Assembly: GCA_021521415.1 (NCBI GenBank)
Contig: JAIQDT010009012.1
Coordinates: forward strand, 1 to 64,000
DNA length: 64,000 nucleotides
DNA from: Bidens hawaiensis
Taxonomy: Eukaryota > Streptophyta > Magnoliopsida > Asterales > Asteraceae
Reading direction: 5' to 3'
Positions 1-10,759 of the stretch are shown piece by piece. Numbering within the stretch: the first letter of the stretch is position 1; every line of letters starts with the position of its first letter. A program made the translations under genes and the position numbers. Under the pieces are notes generated by a model, which did no database searches, was not told where the DNA came from, and worked only from the letters and a program-made list of their open reading frames with translations.

Positions 1-2330
1 GAGACAAAAACCGTTGGTGTCCAGAGTGATTGTAATGCCCAAAAACTGATGTAGTGCACCAACATCACTCATAGAAAATTCTCGGGAAAGTGTGTCACTG
101 ATCGTACGAAGTAACTTGGGATCGGATGGGTGGGAGGATAATGTCGTCAACATAAAGCAGCATGTAAGCCATTTACCTCCGTGCGAGTATACAAAGAACA
201 AGTTGTCCAATGTGCTACTTCAAAAACCGTGTAATTATATAAGATGAAAAACGATTATACCATGCGCGAGGCACTTTTTTAAGCCCATAAAGAGAACGTT
301 TCAGTCGAAAAACATGTGTCTGGGAATTATGATCCACAAAACCTGGGGGTTGATGCATATAAATTATCTCCTATAAATTAATGTGCAAAAAATTATTTTT
401 AACATCAAGTTGGTTTATTGGCCAATTGCGTGACACTTCCAAACTTAGGACTGTATGGATGGTGGCCGGTTTAACAACTGGGCTAAACGTCTCATTAAAG
501 TCAACCGCCATAGTTTGAGATTTCCCATTGACGACAAGGCGTGCCTTATATCATTCCAAAGTACCATCATACTTAAATTTAAGGCGAAATAGCCACACAC
601 ATTGAATAACCGGCTGATGGGTGGGGACGAGGTACCAAATCCCACGTGTTGTTCCTTTATATAGCCGCAAATTCATCTTCCATGGCAGTACACCAATTAA
701 GTTCCGACCGGACAATGGCATAGGTTTTAGGTATGGCGGATATGGTAGGAGAGTTATTGGTAGTGTGGAAGTTTAAGCGGACCATCGGTTTGGTGATGCA
801 GCTTCGAGCACGGGTTACCATTGGATGGGTGGTGGCAGGTTGAGGTTGGTTTGCGGTAGTGTGTGACGGGCCGAGCTTTGGTGGTTTATGGGATTGGCCG
901 TAGGTAAAGGGTTGTTGGGCTGCGAGTGGACTGGTTGTGTTATAGGTTGGGCCTGGGCTGTAATAGGTGATGTATGGGGTGGAACAAATTGGTAAGTAAA
1001 TGGGCTATGTGGAGGTGGTGGGCTGATCATCTAGAAACGAGTAGGAGTGAGGTTGAGGCTGTTCATGAAAGGGAAATGTTAGTTCATTGAAGACGACGTG
1101 TCGAGAAACGATGACTTTGCCCGTAGTTGGGTCGTAACAACGATACCCAGGAAAATTCAGCCGGATAGCTTAGGAAAATGCAACGAACGGAACGGGTTTT
1201 AAATTTATGTGGTTGGGTTGAAGCTGTGTTTTGATAGCAAGCACATCCAAAAACATGTAAATGGTCATAGGTTTGGGTCGCGACAATATAGGGAAAAGTA
1301 TGGGGTGGATAAGAATAAGCGTTTCGTGGGTAAAATATTGTGAATATACGCGGCATTATGAAGTGCTTCGGCCCACAAAGAAGCAGGGAGATGTGCATGG
1401 GTATGGAGGGTTCGGAAAATGTCATTTAGACGTCGAATCATTCTTTTGGACCAACCATTTTGTTGGGATGTTTAAGGAAAAAAAACTAAAAATTAGGCCG
1501 TTGTTGTGAGTGAATGATTTTAAATTCATTATTATCGAATTCTCCCCCAAGGTCACATTGAAAGGTTTTGATTTTAACGTTAAACATGGTTGAAACAAAT
1601 TGGGTGAAATTTAGAAAATGTGGGAAACATTTCAAATTTATATTTTAGCGGGTAAACCCAAACAAAATGCGTGAAATTATCAATAAGGACCATGTAACAT
1701 TTGTAACCGGATTTACTTAAAACCGGTGATGTCCACAAATCACAATGAATAATGTCAAAATTTGCATAAGTAATAGATTGAGAAACATAAAACGGTAAAC
1801 ATGTATGTTTAGATAATTGACAAGAATCTCCAACCCGGGGGTTTATTACTAACTAGAAAAGCTGAGAACGTAATAAATTTAAGATAGTGTCCCCGGGATG
1901 GCCAAGCCGGCGATGGCGAGGGTGGCGGCGAAAAATGTAGATGGGGTTTTCCGGTTGAGTGAATGGATAAAGATCTTGTGCTATCGTGGCGGGTAAGATG
2001 GGGCATAAAGGATATTGTTTGATTATCAATATCAAATTTACGAAACGAAAGTTAATTTTAATAATGTGTGGGGCATAAAGGATATTGTTTTAAAAGATAG
2101 GTTCGGTTAGGGAAGGTGTGGGTTGTGTGGTCGGATCCTTTAATTGGTATTGAGTTACCATTTCCAACATAAATATATAACAAGAAACAAAAGACGAATA
2201 ATTTGAAATTTTACCTAGGTCCGATGTAAGATGTGCAGTGGCTCCGGAGTCCATATGCCATGGTTCTTGACCTGTTAAGTGGACTTGTTGCATAGTTTGT
2301 GACAAGTCGGACAAGTTGAAGTCATTATAC
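1..2330 (-). pseudogene. pol: Copia pol remnant: protease, integrase and reverse transcriptase (RE1-like)
   Basis: Fragments read on the minus strand. Near 2220-2262 is the aspartic protease motif WHMDSGATAHLTSD. Around 1084-1425 is the integrase C-terminal side, with the HVFGCACY block typical of Copia. At 510-600 is the start of reverse transcriptase, where a YKARLVVNG motif directly follows a stop codon. At 143-154 is the catalytic YVDD box. Frames change repeatedly and stops are frequent, so no complete protein is possible. RNase H would lie left of position 1. The stretch 1430-2090 is integrase-derived but too degraded to assign in detail. Confidence 0.75.
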
Positions 2331-2654
2331 CCAGCATAAGAAGAAGAGCCCGCAATGTTCGACGGAGCCGATGGTGGTGGCTGATTATATTGGGCATGCC
2401 TTCCTATCCATGGTGTGGGCCAACGAGGTAGTAGTTGTTGGTTCGGGTAAGGTTGTTGCGCCGGGGAAAGCGGGGGGTTGCGCTGGGTAAGGTGTAGGAG
2501 GTGGAGTCCAGGTATTTCACCTAGTGTTATTGGGCCAAAATTGTGATGGTTCCTACTGTTGTTGGTACCCGCGACCCATAAATTAACCCGTCCCCATTGA
2601 TAGCCATGGCCACCTTTGCCTTGGGACCCATGACCACCATGTCCCTATTGTGAT

Positions 2655-3520
2655 TTAGCAAGATTATCAAAGTCCAAATAAACCATATTTATAAGGAATA
2701 CGCAGCGGAAAATAAGTTTTAAATCTTGTTTATCATTACACATAAAACCCGATTTATGTTAAAACCCAATCCAGGATCCATATACGATTATACATACTAT
2801 CAAACAACAACCGTAGGATGTTAACACACATACCTTCAAGTCTTCGGATTTGAAGGAGATGAATGATAATGAATGGCGAACTTCCAATGGAGGAAACCTC
2901 AAGCTTGTATACCCAACGAGCTTCAACAAACACCAAGGTTGCTAGGGCCCTTAACACTTGCAAGAGCAAAATCCCTTTGTTCTTCCTCTTCTTGTTCTCA
3001 GCTGGATAGAGAGAAAAGCTAAAGAGAATATGTGTGTGAGAGAGAAAGATGTATGTGTGAAGTGATCTCCCAATCCCATTACATGTAATGTTTTAAAAGA
3101 AACAATAGGAGAGGGGAAAGAGAGAGGGACCCGGCCCACATGGGTGGGTTTCCCCCCCAAAACCCAATACCAATTTTTGTTTATTTTCTTTTAAATTATG
3201 TTTTGTTATTTATCAAATAAATAACATCTCTCATAATTTATCCATATAATTTATTTAACACACAATTGCAAATATTTAGAAAACCATTTTTCAAAACATT
3301 ATAAGTGTTGATTATTATTACTTAGATCATATCTAATAATAATTATCGTGGCATTTGTCTAGCTTGTTATTGGGTATGACCCGACTTGGATCATAATGTA
3401 CTAGCCACATCAACTCAAATATGCGTCTTGGGCAGATCAATTCCAAAAGTCCCGGTGTATACCCATATCCGTGGTTGGAAGACGACTGACCACGTGTATC
3501 GGGTGATTCAGTGGTTTAGG
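2655..3520. mobile_element. Unclassified non-coding insertion within the RE1-like gag region
   Basis: Gag-like sequence stops near 2655 and resumes near 3520. Between them lies about 0.85 kb of different composition: a GCAGCGGAAAATAAG segment at its left end, a GA-rich block (3000-3130), a C/G homopolymer stretch near 3150, then AT-rich DNA. It looks like LTR or leader sequence of another retroelement, but I found no second LTR, PBS or clear target duplication. Both edges are approximate. Short ORFs here are not convincing genes. Confidence 0.45.
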
Positions 3521-4260
3521 CAAGAGCCGTAGTAGAACTTGCTTGACGGGTTTGGTTCTTAATACACATTTCCTTGTGGTTAAGCATGGTGCGGGCATCG
3601 TCCCATGAGGAGCGAGAGTTGATTTATGAGGGCATCGACTATGGTGTATTCAGTTGTCAAACCTTTAACGAGTTGTGTGACTAAGCGAGAATCAAGTACC
3701 GGTTGCCCAACATCTCCCAACTAATTAACAAGTTCTTTTAGCTTTTTACAAGAGTCATCTAATGAGGAGCAAGCATTGAGGGTTAAGTTGGAGAATTGTT
3801 GATTAAGTTCCCCTGCTCTTGCCGTTCTATTATTCAAGAAGATGTTTTCAAGCTTCAACCATGTGAGACGAGCAGTAGTGTTGTTCTCAAGAACACGATT
3901 AAAAAAGTCATTATCAATTTTGCTTTAGACCCATTGGAGGACCAACGCATCTATCGCTTTCCATTGGACGTAGCCATCAGATATTTCAGTTGGGGCTTCG
4001 GTAACATCGATGTGGTCCGTTACAATGTAAGAATTGGCATGGAGGGTAAATAATTTGGTTCAGGCCGAATAGGTCAGTGTAGATCTGTCTAGGGTACATG
4101 TTTTAGAATTGATGTTTGTAACCGCATAAGCGGGGTGCAAAGCCATGGATTTGGGGTCGGAAAAAGAAGATGCATCATATTTTGGTTTGTCATGGTAGGG
4201 TGTGTTGCAAATCAGGTGATGGGAGGAAGAAGATGGTTGACGGAAAGGGTTGGTGTAGGA
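3521..4260 (-). pseudogene. gag: Copia gag remnant (RE1-like)
   Basis: It lies between the primer-binding site (4284-4296) and the protease, the normal place of gag. On the minus strand it reads as a degraded UBN2-type gag, with blocks resembling the LNxLxxEY-like and SxSxWDxAR-like regions, but stops prevent any long ORF. A plus-strand ORF at 3796-4053 is a shadow. Assignment rests mainly on position and weak resemblance. Confidence 0.5.
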
Positions 4261-4283
4261 TCGATAAAAATATTTATGTTTAG

Positions 4284-4296
4284 GGCTATGATACCA
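4284..4296 (-). promoter_or_regulatory. Primer-binding site of the RE1-like Copia
   Basis: The minus strand reads TGGTATCATAGCC, one mismatch from the initiator-methionine tRNA 3' complement TGGTATCAGAGC that primes most plant LTR retrotransposons. It starts 8 bases downstream of the host LTR edge. Confidence 0.8.
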
Positions 4297-4301
4297 TAAA
4301 G

Positions 4302-4306
4302 GTTTG
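4302..4306. repeat. Target-site duplication GTTTG, left copy
   Basis: GTTTG directly precedes the left LTR, and the same 5 bases directly follow the right LTR at 18593-18597. Five bp is the usual Copia duplication length. Confidence 0.85.
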
Positions 4307-4874
4307 TGTAAATACCTTAGATCTATTAATTACCTTAATGGATATAATACCGAAAACGGATCTAGTTCATTATATTACTTTTAATTGGTGTTAATATACA
4401 TACATATATATATATATATATATGTATTAGGTGTATTATGTGTATTATAGTAATAGATTAAACGAAGGATTGATCGAAAGGAAACTTGGACAGAGGTTTT
4501 TTACTTTAACAATCAATACTTAATTTATCAGAGGACTAACCCTCTATATACAGACGATGGACCCAATTCGTTACACATCCCGTAATGAATTGGAGTCCAG
4601 TTCGTCAACAATATAGGCTCAATAAGGAAACATAACAAATCAATGATTCGTTATGCCCCATTCATCAACATTCCATGATGAATGGGAACATACATAACGA
4701 ACTAGAAGCCTATTCGTTAAATATCCTTAACGAATGGGTGTTACATTAAACGAACTGGCTAGTTCGTTAAACATCCTTAACGGACTATGTTAATAAAGAT
4801 AAATATCTTTTTCATTATAATAATAATAAATACAAAGACGATAAATACAAAGACTCGAGAATTGTGCACTAACA
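4307..4874 (-). repeat. 3' LTR of the SIRE-like Copia
   Basis: 568 bp, TG...CA, matching 18042-18592. It holds an (AT)n tract near 4403-4424 that is shorter in the partner. Between about 4560 and 4780 are many TTCGTTA/TAACGAA words, several as inverted pairs such as CCATTCGTTA with TAACGAATGG. Confidence 0.9.
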
Positions 4875-4890
4875 GACACCCCCTCGTCTT
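4875..4890 (-). promoter_or_regulatory. Polypurine tract of the SIRE-like Copia
   Basis: The minus strand reads ACGAGGGGGTGTC just upstream of the 3' LTR. A purine-rich run abutting the LTR is the expected plus-strand primer. Confidence 0.7.
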
Positions 4891-4995
4891 GAGGTCTTTG
4901 TCTTTAATTCATTTGAAGCGCTTAGTCTGCCAGTTCCGACAACTATGAATCCCGTACTCGTGACATACACGTACGACACGCTGGAACTGTATAGC

Positions 4996-7912
4996 TCAGT
5001 CATAATCTTCACGGCGCTCTATCAATATCTTATTCTTGAACAACACGTCATTGTCCGTCTCAGTTAAATTAGCGAGCCACATCGGGTCGATAATCTTAAT
5101 AAGCTCGGTATTCAAACCTTTTCCCAAAACAATAATGGCCTCGCAAGTACGACTATCATAATACCAACGGTTGAATGATAAATGAATATGCTGATGAAGT
5201 GTCTTAACTGGTAAATGCTTCATTGTCTTTGGCGGTTTTACCTTAAGCACGAGCTTCCTCCATCCCGTTCTTGGATCTATCTCGTCAATACATTCATGTA
5301 TCAGAATCTGCGGCTTAAAGAATTTAAACCCGTGGTTTACCTCGAAGAGCAAATGTTGATGAAACCATTCTGCTCGACGATTTCCACCACGGTTAATAAA
5401 CGGTCGACACGCGAGGGTACGTACATCCCAACGCGGGTAAAGAGAGAACGTCAGTAATGTTTTCATAATACTGAACGCCGTTCTTCCATTTAATAATACA
5501 GACCTTTAACTCAGAATCGTAAAGCCATGAAATAATATCACCTCTCACTTTCGACACGGATTTGAATGAAGTCATTTGATTAGCTTTAGCACGTGGAATG
5601 GAATCCTGCTTTTGTTCTTCATCCATATATCTGTACGCTTCAATAATCTTACTAATCTTCTTGTTTCGGCAAGCAAACCAACCCTGAATATCGGCAACTG
5701 ATGGATCTCGAATCCACTCAAACATCTTGCCTTTACCCTTGGACTCCTTGTCTAGATGATCTTCAACAACTTTTACATTTTCTTCATTGAAAGTAGGAAT
5801 ACCCTCATCAACATTGGATCGTTGATAGAAATCGGGGTATTCTTCTGCTATGACATCTTCAATCTCGATCTCTCATCCTCATAAATAAACGATGTATTCA
5901 TAGGAATCGTCGGTTCTTGTAAGACTTCATCGTCGTTCTCAACCTCAACATCATCCTCGGCCTCTAACGCATCAAGTTCTTCATCATTAAGACCCAGCAA
6001 TATTGAAATCTGCTCGCGTGTCAAGGAACGATTGACAAACTGTCCCTCTTCTATCTCATCGGCATTCACCATGCTCCTAACCACCCCCGTATTATCCATA
6101 AATATAACAGTATTAGCCTTTATCGACTCGATTGGTTTAACATTCGTCGAGTCATGATAAACGGCCAATTGTTTACCCATATCACTAGCTGCCCCACTAG
6201 TTCCCGCACTGGAGGATGAACCGTGAGCTTGTTTCTGCTCACTACCTCCAACACCAGAGTTATCAGGATTCTCATCATCATTCTTCAGCATTTTCAGTGC
6301 ATCTTCTTTACAAGTCAGATGTAGAATGAGATCCTCATGTTCCTTCATCTTCACCCCCTGAGCAGTAACAATCTCACGGAGGGCTTTAGTCTCTTTTTGA
6401 TAGAAGGAGACATAACTCATCAGCTTACGTTGATTTACCAGCATTTGCTCCTGAGCTTGACGGTCAGCCACCATTTGGTTCTCATAAAGATGAACCAAAC
6501 GTAAGAGCATGTTCATTTGAGTTTTCCTGGGGCATAGCATGAGACGATGGAGGTACCGGCTGCACAGGACCTTGAGGACGATTGAACCTCATGAACGAAA
6601 TTTCCATAGGTGAAGTCGGCATCATAGTCGGTGTAGGTGAAACCGTTGATGTTGCAGTAGTAGGCCTTGGTAATGTAGATAAAACTGACTGGGGAATCAT
6701 ACCAAGCCTAGGATCCGATGTGAGTGTGGTCGTGAATGTGAGTTCTGGGGTGCTAGTAGTAAGCGGCACTATCGGTCTTTCAGGAGTAGACGACCTTCGA
6801 GGTTGAACTCCAAACGATATACCAGCACCTTCAGTCACCCGACGTTTAGATGACTCTCCACTGACCACATCTTTTCCTTTACGCTTTTGTTGAGCAGCTT
6901 GAATGACTACTGCTTCAACTTCAGCTCGTTGTTGGTGATCATCCCTACCATCATTACCATCATCTCCATCACCACCGTCGTTCCCACCTGGACCCTCTTC
7001 TCACTCGGAATCTGAATCATCGTGGATCCAGCAATCATCAGAAGAAAAAACATATGCTGGATTAGATAGGTGACCAATCAAGCGTTTGGTCCGTGGATGG
7101 GGATCTTTCTGATACGACTTCATACGCTTGACGGTATCGACTGTCATGTGTTCCATCTTCAGCACATCATCCACTAATATCCGATCAATCTCCAAATTGG
7201 GAATCAAGTCTTGAACAATCAATTGTATAAAACGTGGATACATCCAAAACGTCCCACGTCGATTATTGACAAGAAAATTCTCTTTGAGATGATAGAAAAT
7301 CATCTATGAGAAATTGAACGGCTTGTTCAAGATCAACGCGACGAATGCCGATTGAAGCATGATACGGCAGTTGTCAAATCCACCCTTTCGTCCACCAAGG
7401 TAGTGTATTAGAACATGTAATAAGCACTTGTATGTGGGACACAAGTAGGCCTTGTTATACATGGACATGTCAAGATTGCCAGCGTAGAACACTCGATTAA
7501 ATAACCCCCTAATCAACTCTTTATCAAACTCACTCGGGTTATCCATGTTGTCCCCAAACCACAGCACCCGTTTGATCACTCCATGAGTAATAGTGATAGG
7601 TCGTTCTTTGACTTCAACAACAATGTGGTTCTCGGACTTGATGTAACGTGCCGAGTTCCAGAATGGACGATCGATGCTGAAGCAAACAGTAGGTCTTGCA
7701 GTTATAACATAATTAATACAGGATCTTCGTATGAAAGCCATCACATCTCCAAACAAATCCTCTTCGGCAAAGTTCGTACCGGCAAAAGCATAGATATTAT
7801 GCTTCTTGTCGTACGGTAGTAAGGGAAGATCTGGTACTTGTTGTTGTTGTACCGGTTGTGATTCAACTGCAGGAGGATCCTGAACAATATCGTCAGCCAT
7901 AACTGAAAACAA
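4996..7912 (-). pseudogene. Third ORF in env position of the SIRE-like Copia (degenerate, about 970 codons)
   Basis: Starts at ATG 7912 and can be followed to the TGA at 4996. The first 1.4 kb stays in one frame with two nonsense codons (near 7304 and 7001); frameshifts follow near 6500, 5860 and 5440. The N-terminal part (7912-7001) is globular and includes CPTYKCLLHVLIHYLGG and FWMYPRFIQLIVQD, motifs I associate with Asteraceae retroelement ORFs sometimes misannotated as host proteins. Next come an acidic and Gly/Asp-rich linker, a Pro/Thr/Ser-rich stretch (6868-6560), a predicted coiled coil (about 6500-6300), an acidic segment, and a C-terminal domain with WFACRNKK and DPRTGWRKLVLKVKPP. 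I see no signal peptide or convincing transmembrane helix, so envelope function is not supported. Function unknown. Confidence 0.65.
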
Positions 7913-7979
7913 ATAAACCCGAGACTTAGTAGGAAAAAAAATAAATAATATAAAATTAATTTAAAACCCTATAATTTAA

Positions 7980-8895
7980 ATTATATTTAGTTATAATTCA
8001 TTAATTTTTCTGATTCGTTATAACGAATTGGTTAATTTGTTGTCATTGAAAGAACATGAACTAGATATGACGAATCATAGTTAAAGAGATAATGAATTAA
8101 AGAACGAATGTGAAGTAATTCGTTATCATTTTTCATGAAGAAGGGTGATTCGTTAAGTCCTTGGTAACGAATTGAACCTGAATGATTCACAATTTGTTAA
8201 CCCATAAAGAATTAGTACCAATAATGTTCAATTTTGACTTCCAGAGGTCAAGGTCAAAATTATCAAGAACAATGAAAGTCAAACCTCTCAACCCAGACCC
8301 AATTACCCATAATACATGATATAAAACCCTATAAAAGACCCTAAGCCACTCGTAAATACATCGACAATCGACTTAGATAGTCCGTTTTGACTGGGTGCTC
8401 AGTTAAAACCGAGTATAAACTCGATCAAAAGACCCTCGACATGGTCATGTAAAATGACGAAAATCATCACGTTGCAATCCTTATTACCTTGCGATTATGA
8501 AACGATGATCAAAATAGGGTTTAGTTAAGATTAGGTTTTTCTGGAAAATTTTGGCATGTAACGTTGCTTAGCGAGGAAGAATGGGCACAGTTACCAGTAA
8601 GCAACGAATGGGCACATTTTCCAAGGCAACGAATCATCTGATTCGTTAATTTTGAAATAACGAATTAGTCGATTCATTATCACATTCGTAACACGTGGCG
8701 CAGGAATAAGTAATTCGTTAGTAATTCATTAAGACTTAAAACAAATTAATAACGAATTAGGACCAATTCATGCATAATTCATTAAATAATGAATGACGAA
8801 GTGAGGTCATTCGTTACAAAGTGACGGAAGCAAATTAGGTTGGTAACTAACTGATTTAATTCTTTATAAATAACCCCATCCGTTATTCATAACTA
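7980..8895. repeat. AACGAAT-rich block upstream of the third ORF
   Basis: About 900 bp with many copies of AACGAAT/ATTCGTT and near variants, including the perfect 16-bp palindrome ATTCGTTATAACGAAT at 8013-8028. The same words are dense in both LTRs and in the 5' leader (17100-17545). The block directly precedes the third ORF on the minus strand. No ORF of note. Confidence 0.75.
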
Positions 8896-10132
8896 ACGAA
8901 TCAAGTGTGAAATATTTTTCAATTTTCTGTAATTTAAAAAATGAATGAATAAATAAATAAAATAAAATAAATGGAAAAATAACTAAATTAATAAATAAAT
9001 CATCGAACTCCCATATCTCGATGACCTTAAACCTTATGAATCTTACCCAACATGATAAGTTTAAATACCTTAACGTGTTTAACGTTTAAAACACATAACT
9101 TAAATAGTTACATAATATGTAAAATAAAAGGTAAAATCTTTTATGGTATTTTGCATAAAGCAAAAAATAGAATAATTTTGTGTTTTTGTATGTTTTTTTA
9201 AAAGCAGGACATGTTTTTTGTATTTTTGGTGAGTTTAAGCAGAGAATCATATTGACCAAATTGTCCTTCCATCACAATTTTATATTTCAGCGATATTATG
9301 ATTGACGTTAAGTCGGTCATTGATATTGTTGTCCACTTAAATCTTATAACAAACCTTCAAGAGTTTTTGTGATATGATTAAATGTTCAATTATAGCATAG
9401 AATAACAGAAACTATCAGCCTCTAATCTCGGTTCAAGCTTAATTTGATTTTTACCGTATCACTCCAACTCGACTTAAACCATTATATTCTCGATCAAATT
9501 TTTGTTTGAGTTTATAGAAATTATTGAGCAATGCATCAAGTTTCCTTTACTGTGAGTGAGTATCCACGAGTCCATCTGTAGGCTTACATACATTGTATCC
9601 CCTGGGGTCCGTTTCTTACTGGTATTGAGACGCACGCAAGGGAGGAACAAATGTATGACTAACAACGGATTTTGATCAAGTCGGTAGTTTAATTTGTACA
9701 ATGTACAACAGTAATCAAGTTTAGTGACTTTGAGTTTGCTCTAAAAGCGATTTAAATATTCATGCATATGAATACCAAGATGATTAAGCCGCATAAAGAC
9801 TCACAGTGTCCAGAACCCTAACGCTTGTTATTTGCTCTTATTTTTGGAGATCAGACATATATAAGGCTTGAGTATGATAGGTTATTACAATTTTGCCATC
9901 CTCACCGAGATTTTTGTTAGAGACTAACACCTCTTTCAATTTGGCGTTTCTTTATGTTTATATCACATACTTTACTATAATGTCTTGTTTAAGACCTATC
10001 AATGCACCAATGCAATTAAGCACTCAGTCTTTTAAGCTTATTTCTTTCTGGATATGGGACCAGATGTTCAATGTACTATCATTTTCTCCTTTTGCCTCAA
10101 AACTCATTTTTGAGGGGCATAAAAAGAAATTC
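8896..10132. other. Non-coding spacer between pol and the third ORF
   Basis: AT-rich, without long ORFs or recognised motifs. The short ORFs at 9474-9701 and 9893-10165 resemble no family I know. It could be captured or simply unconstrained DNA. Confidence 0.5.
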
Positions 10133-10410
10133 AATCGCCCCAGTCACTTTCAGTTTATAGATTAATGGCTATCCTATCAATCTACAAGTAGATAACAGGA
10201 ACAAAACATGCAAGCATGTTCCACAACTTAAATAACTGACATAATTTTCAGCGAGAGTAAAAAGCATAATAATCGCCCCAACTACTTTCCATTGTCAGGT
10301 AAATGGCTATCCCAAACATTTACAAGTAAACATTAGGACCAAGCATATACAAGTATATGTCCTTCAAATATGAGTAATTGACATAATTTTCAGTGAACGT
10401 ATACAAAAAT
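10133..10410. repeat. Tandem duplication (period about 140 bp), two hairpins per unit
   Basis: ATCGCCCC begins at 10133 and 10272, and GACATAATTTTCAG at 10239 and 10380. Each unit holds two short perfect stems with an AA loop: unit 1 has ATCTAC-AA-GTAGAT (10180-10193) and AACATGC-AA-GCATGTT (10205-10220); unit 2 has TTTAC-AA-GTAAA (10319-10330) and CATATAC-AA-GTATATG (10344-10359). The stems differ in sequence but keep pairing. Confidence 0.75.
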
Positions 10411-10700
10411 CCTTTTGGATTTTCTCTTTACATACATAAAAACACAATCTTTTTGTCTTTCCGAATTTTTATAAACATACTAAAAGTTCACAATCTTTTT
10501 GGTTTTTCGGATTTTTCTATACATACAAAAAATTCACAATATTTTTGTCTTTTTAGATATTCAGAACAAAAAGCACAATATATACTTTTTTTTTTTTGTA
10601 TTTTTCATCATTTTTTAAATGGTTTTGGTTTTTCTCTATACAAACAAAAATCACAATATATATACTTTTTTTTGTATTTTTCTGTTTTCACCCCCAAAAC
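10411..10700. repeat. T-rich degenerate tandem repeat, unit about 60-65 bp
   Basis: Recurring CACAAT-TTTTTG-TTTTTCGG-ATTTTT-TATACATACAAAAA blocks, four to five imperfect copies. It sits just downstream of the pol stop in transcript order. The ORF at 10393-10704 is an artefact of the repeat. Confidence 0.6.
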
Positions 10701-10759
10701 CTAAAACATAAAAATAAATGAAAGAAAATTAAAATAAAATAAAGACGAAATAAAGATAA

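Noticed and set aside
4996..7912. Third ORF as a true envelope gene
   Set aside because: No signal peptide, membrane segment or cleavage site visible; position alone is not enough.
10393..10704. 103-codon Phe/Ser-rich ORF as a membrane protein
   Set aside because: It is produced by a T-rich tandem repeat with degenerate units.
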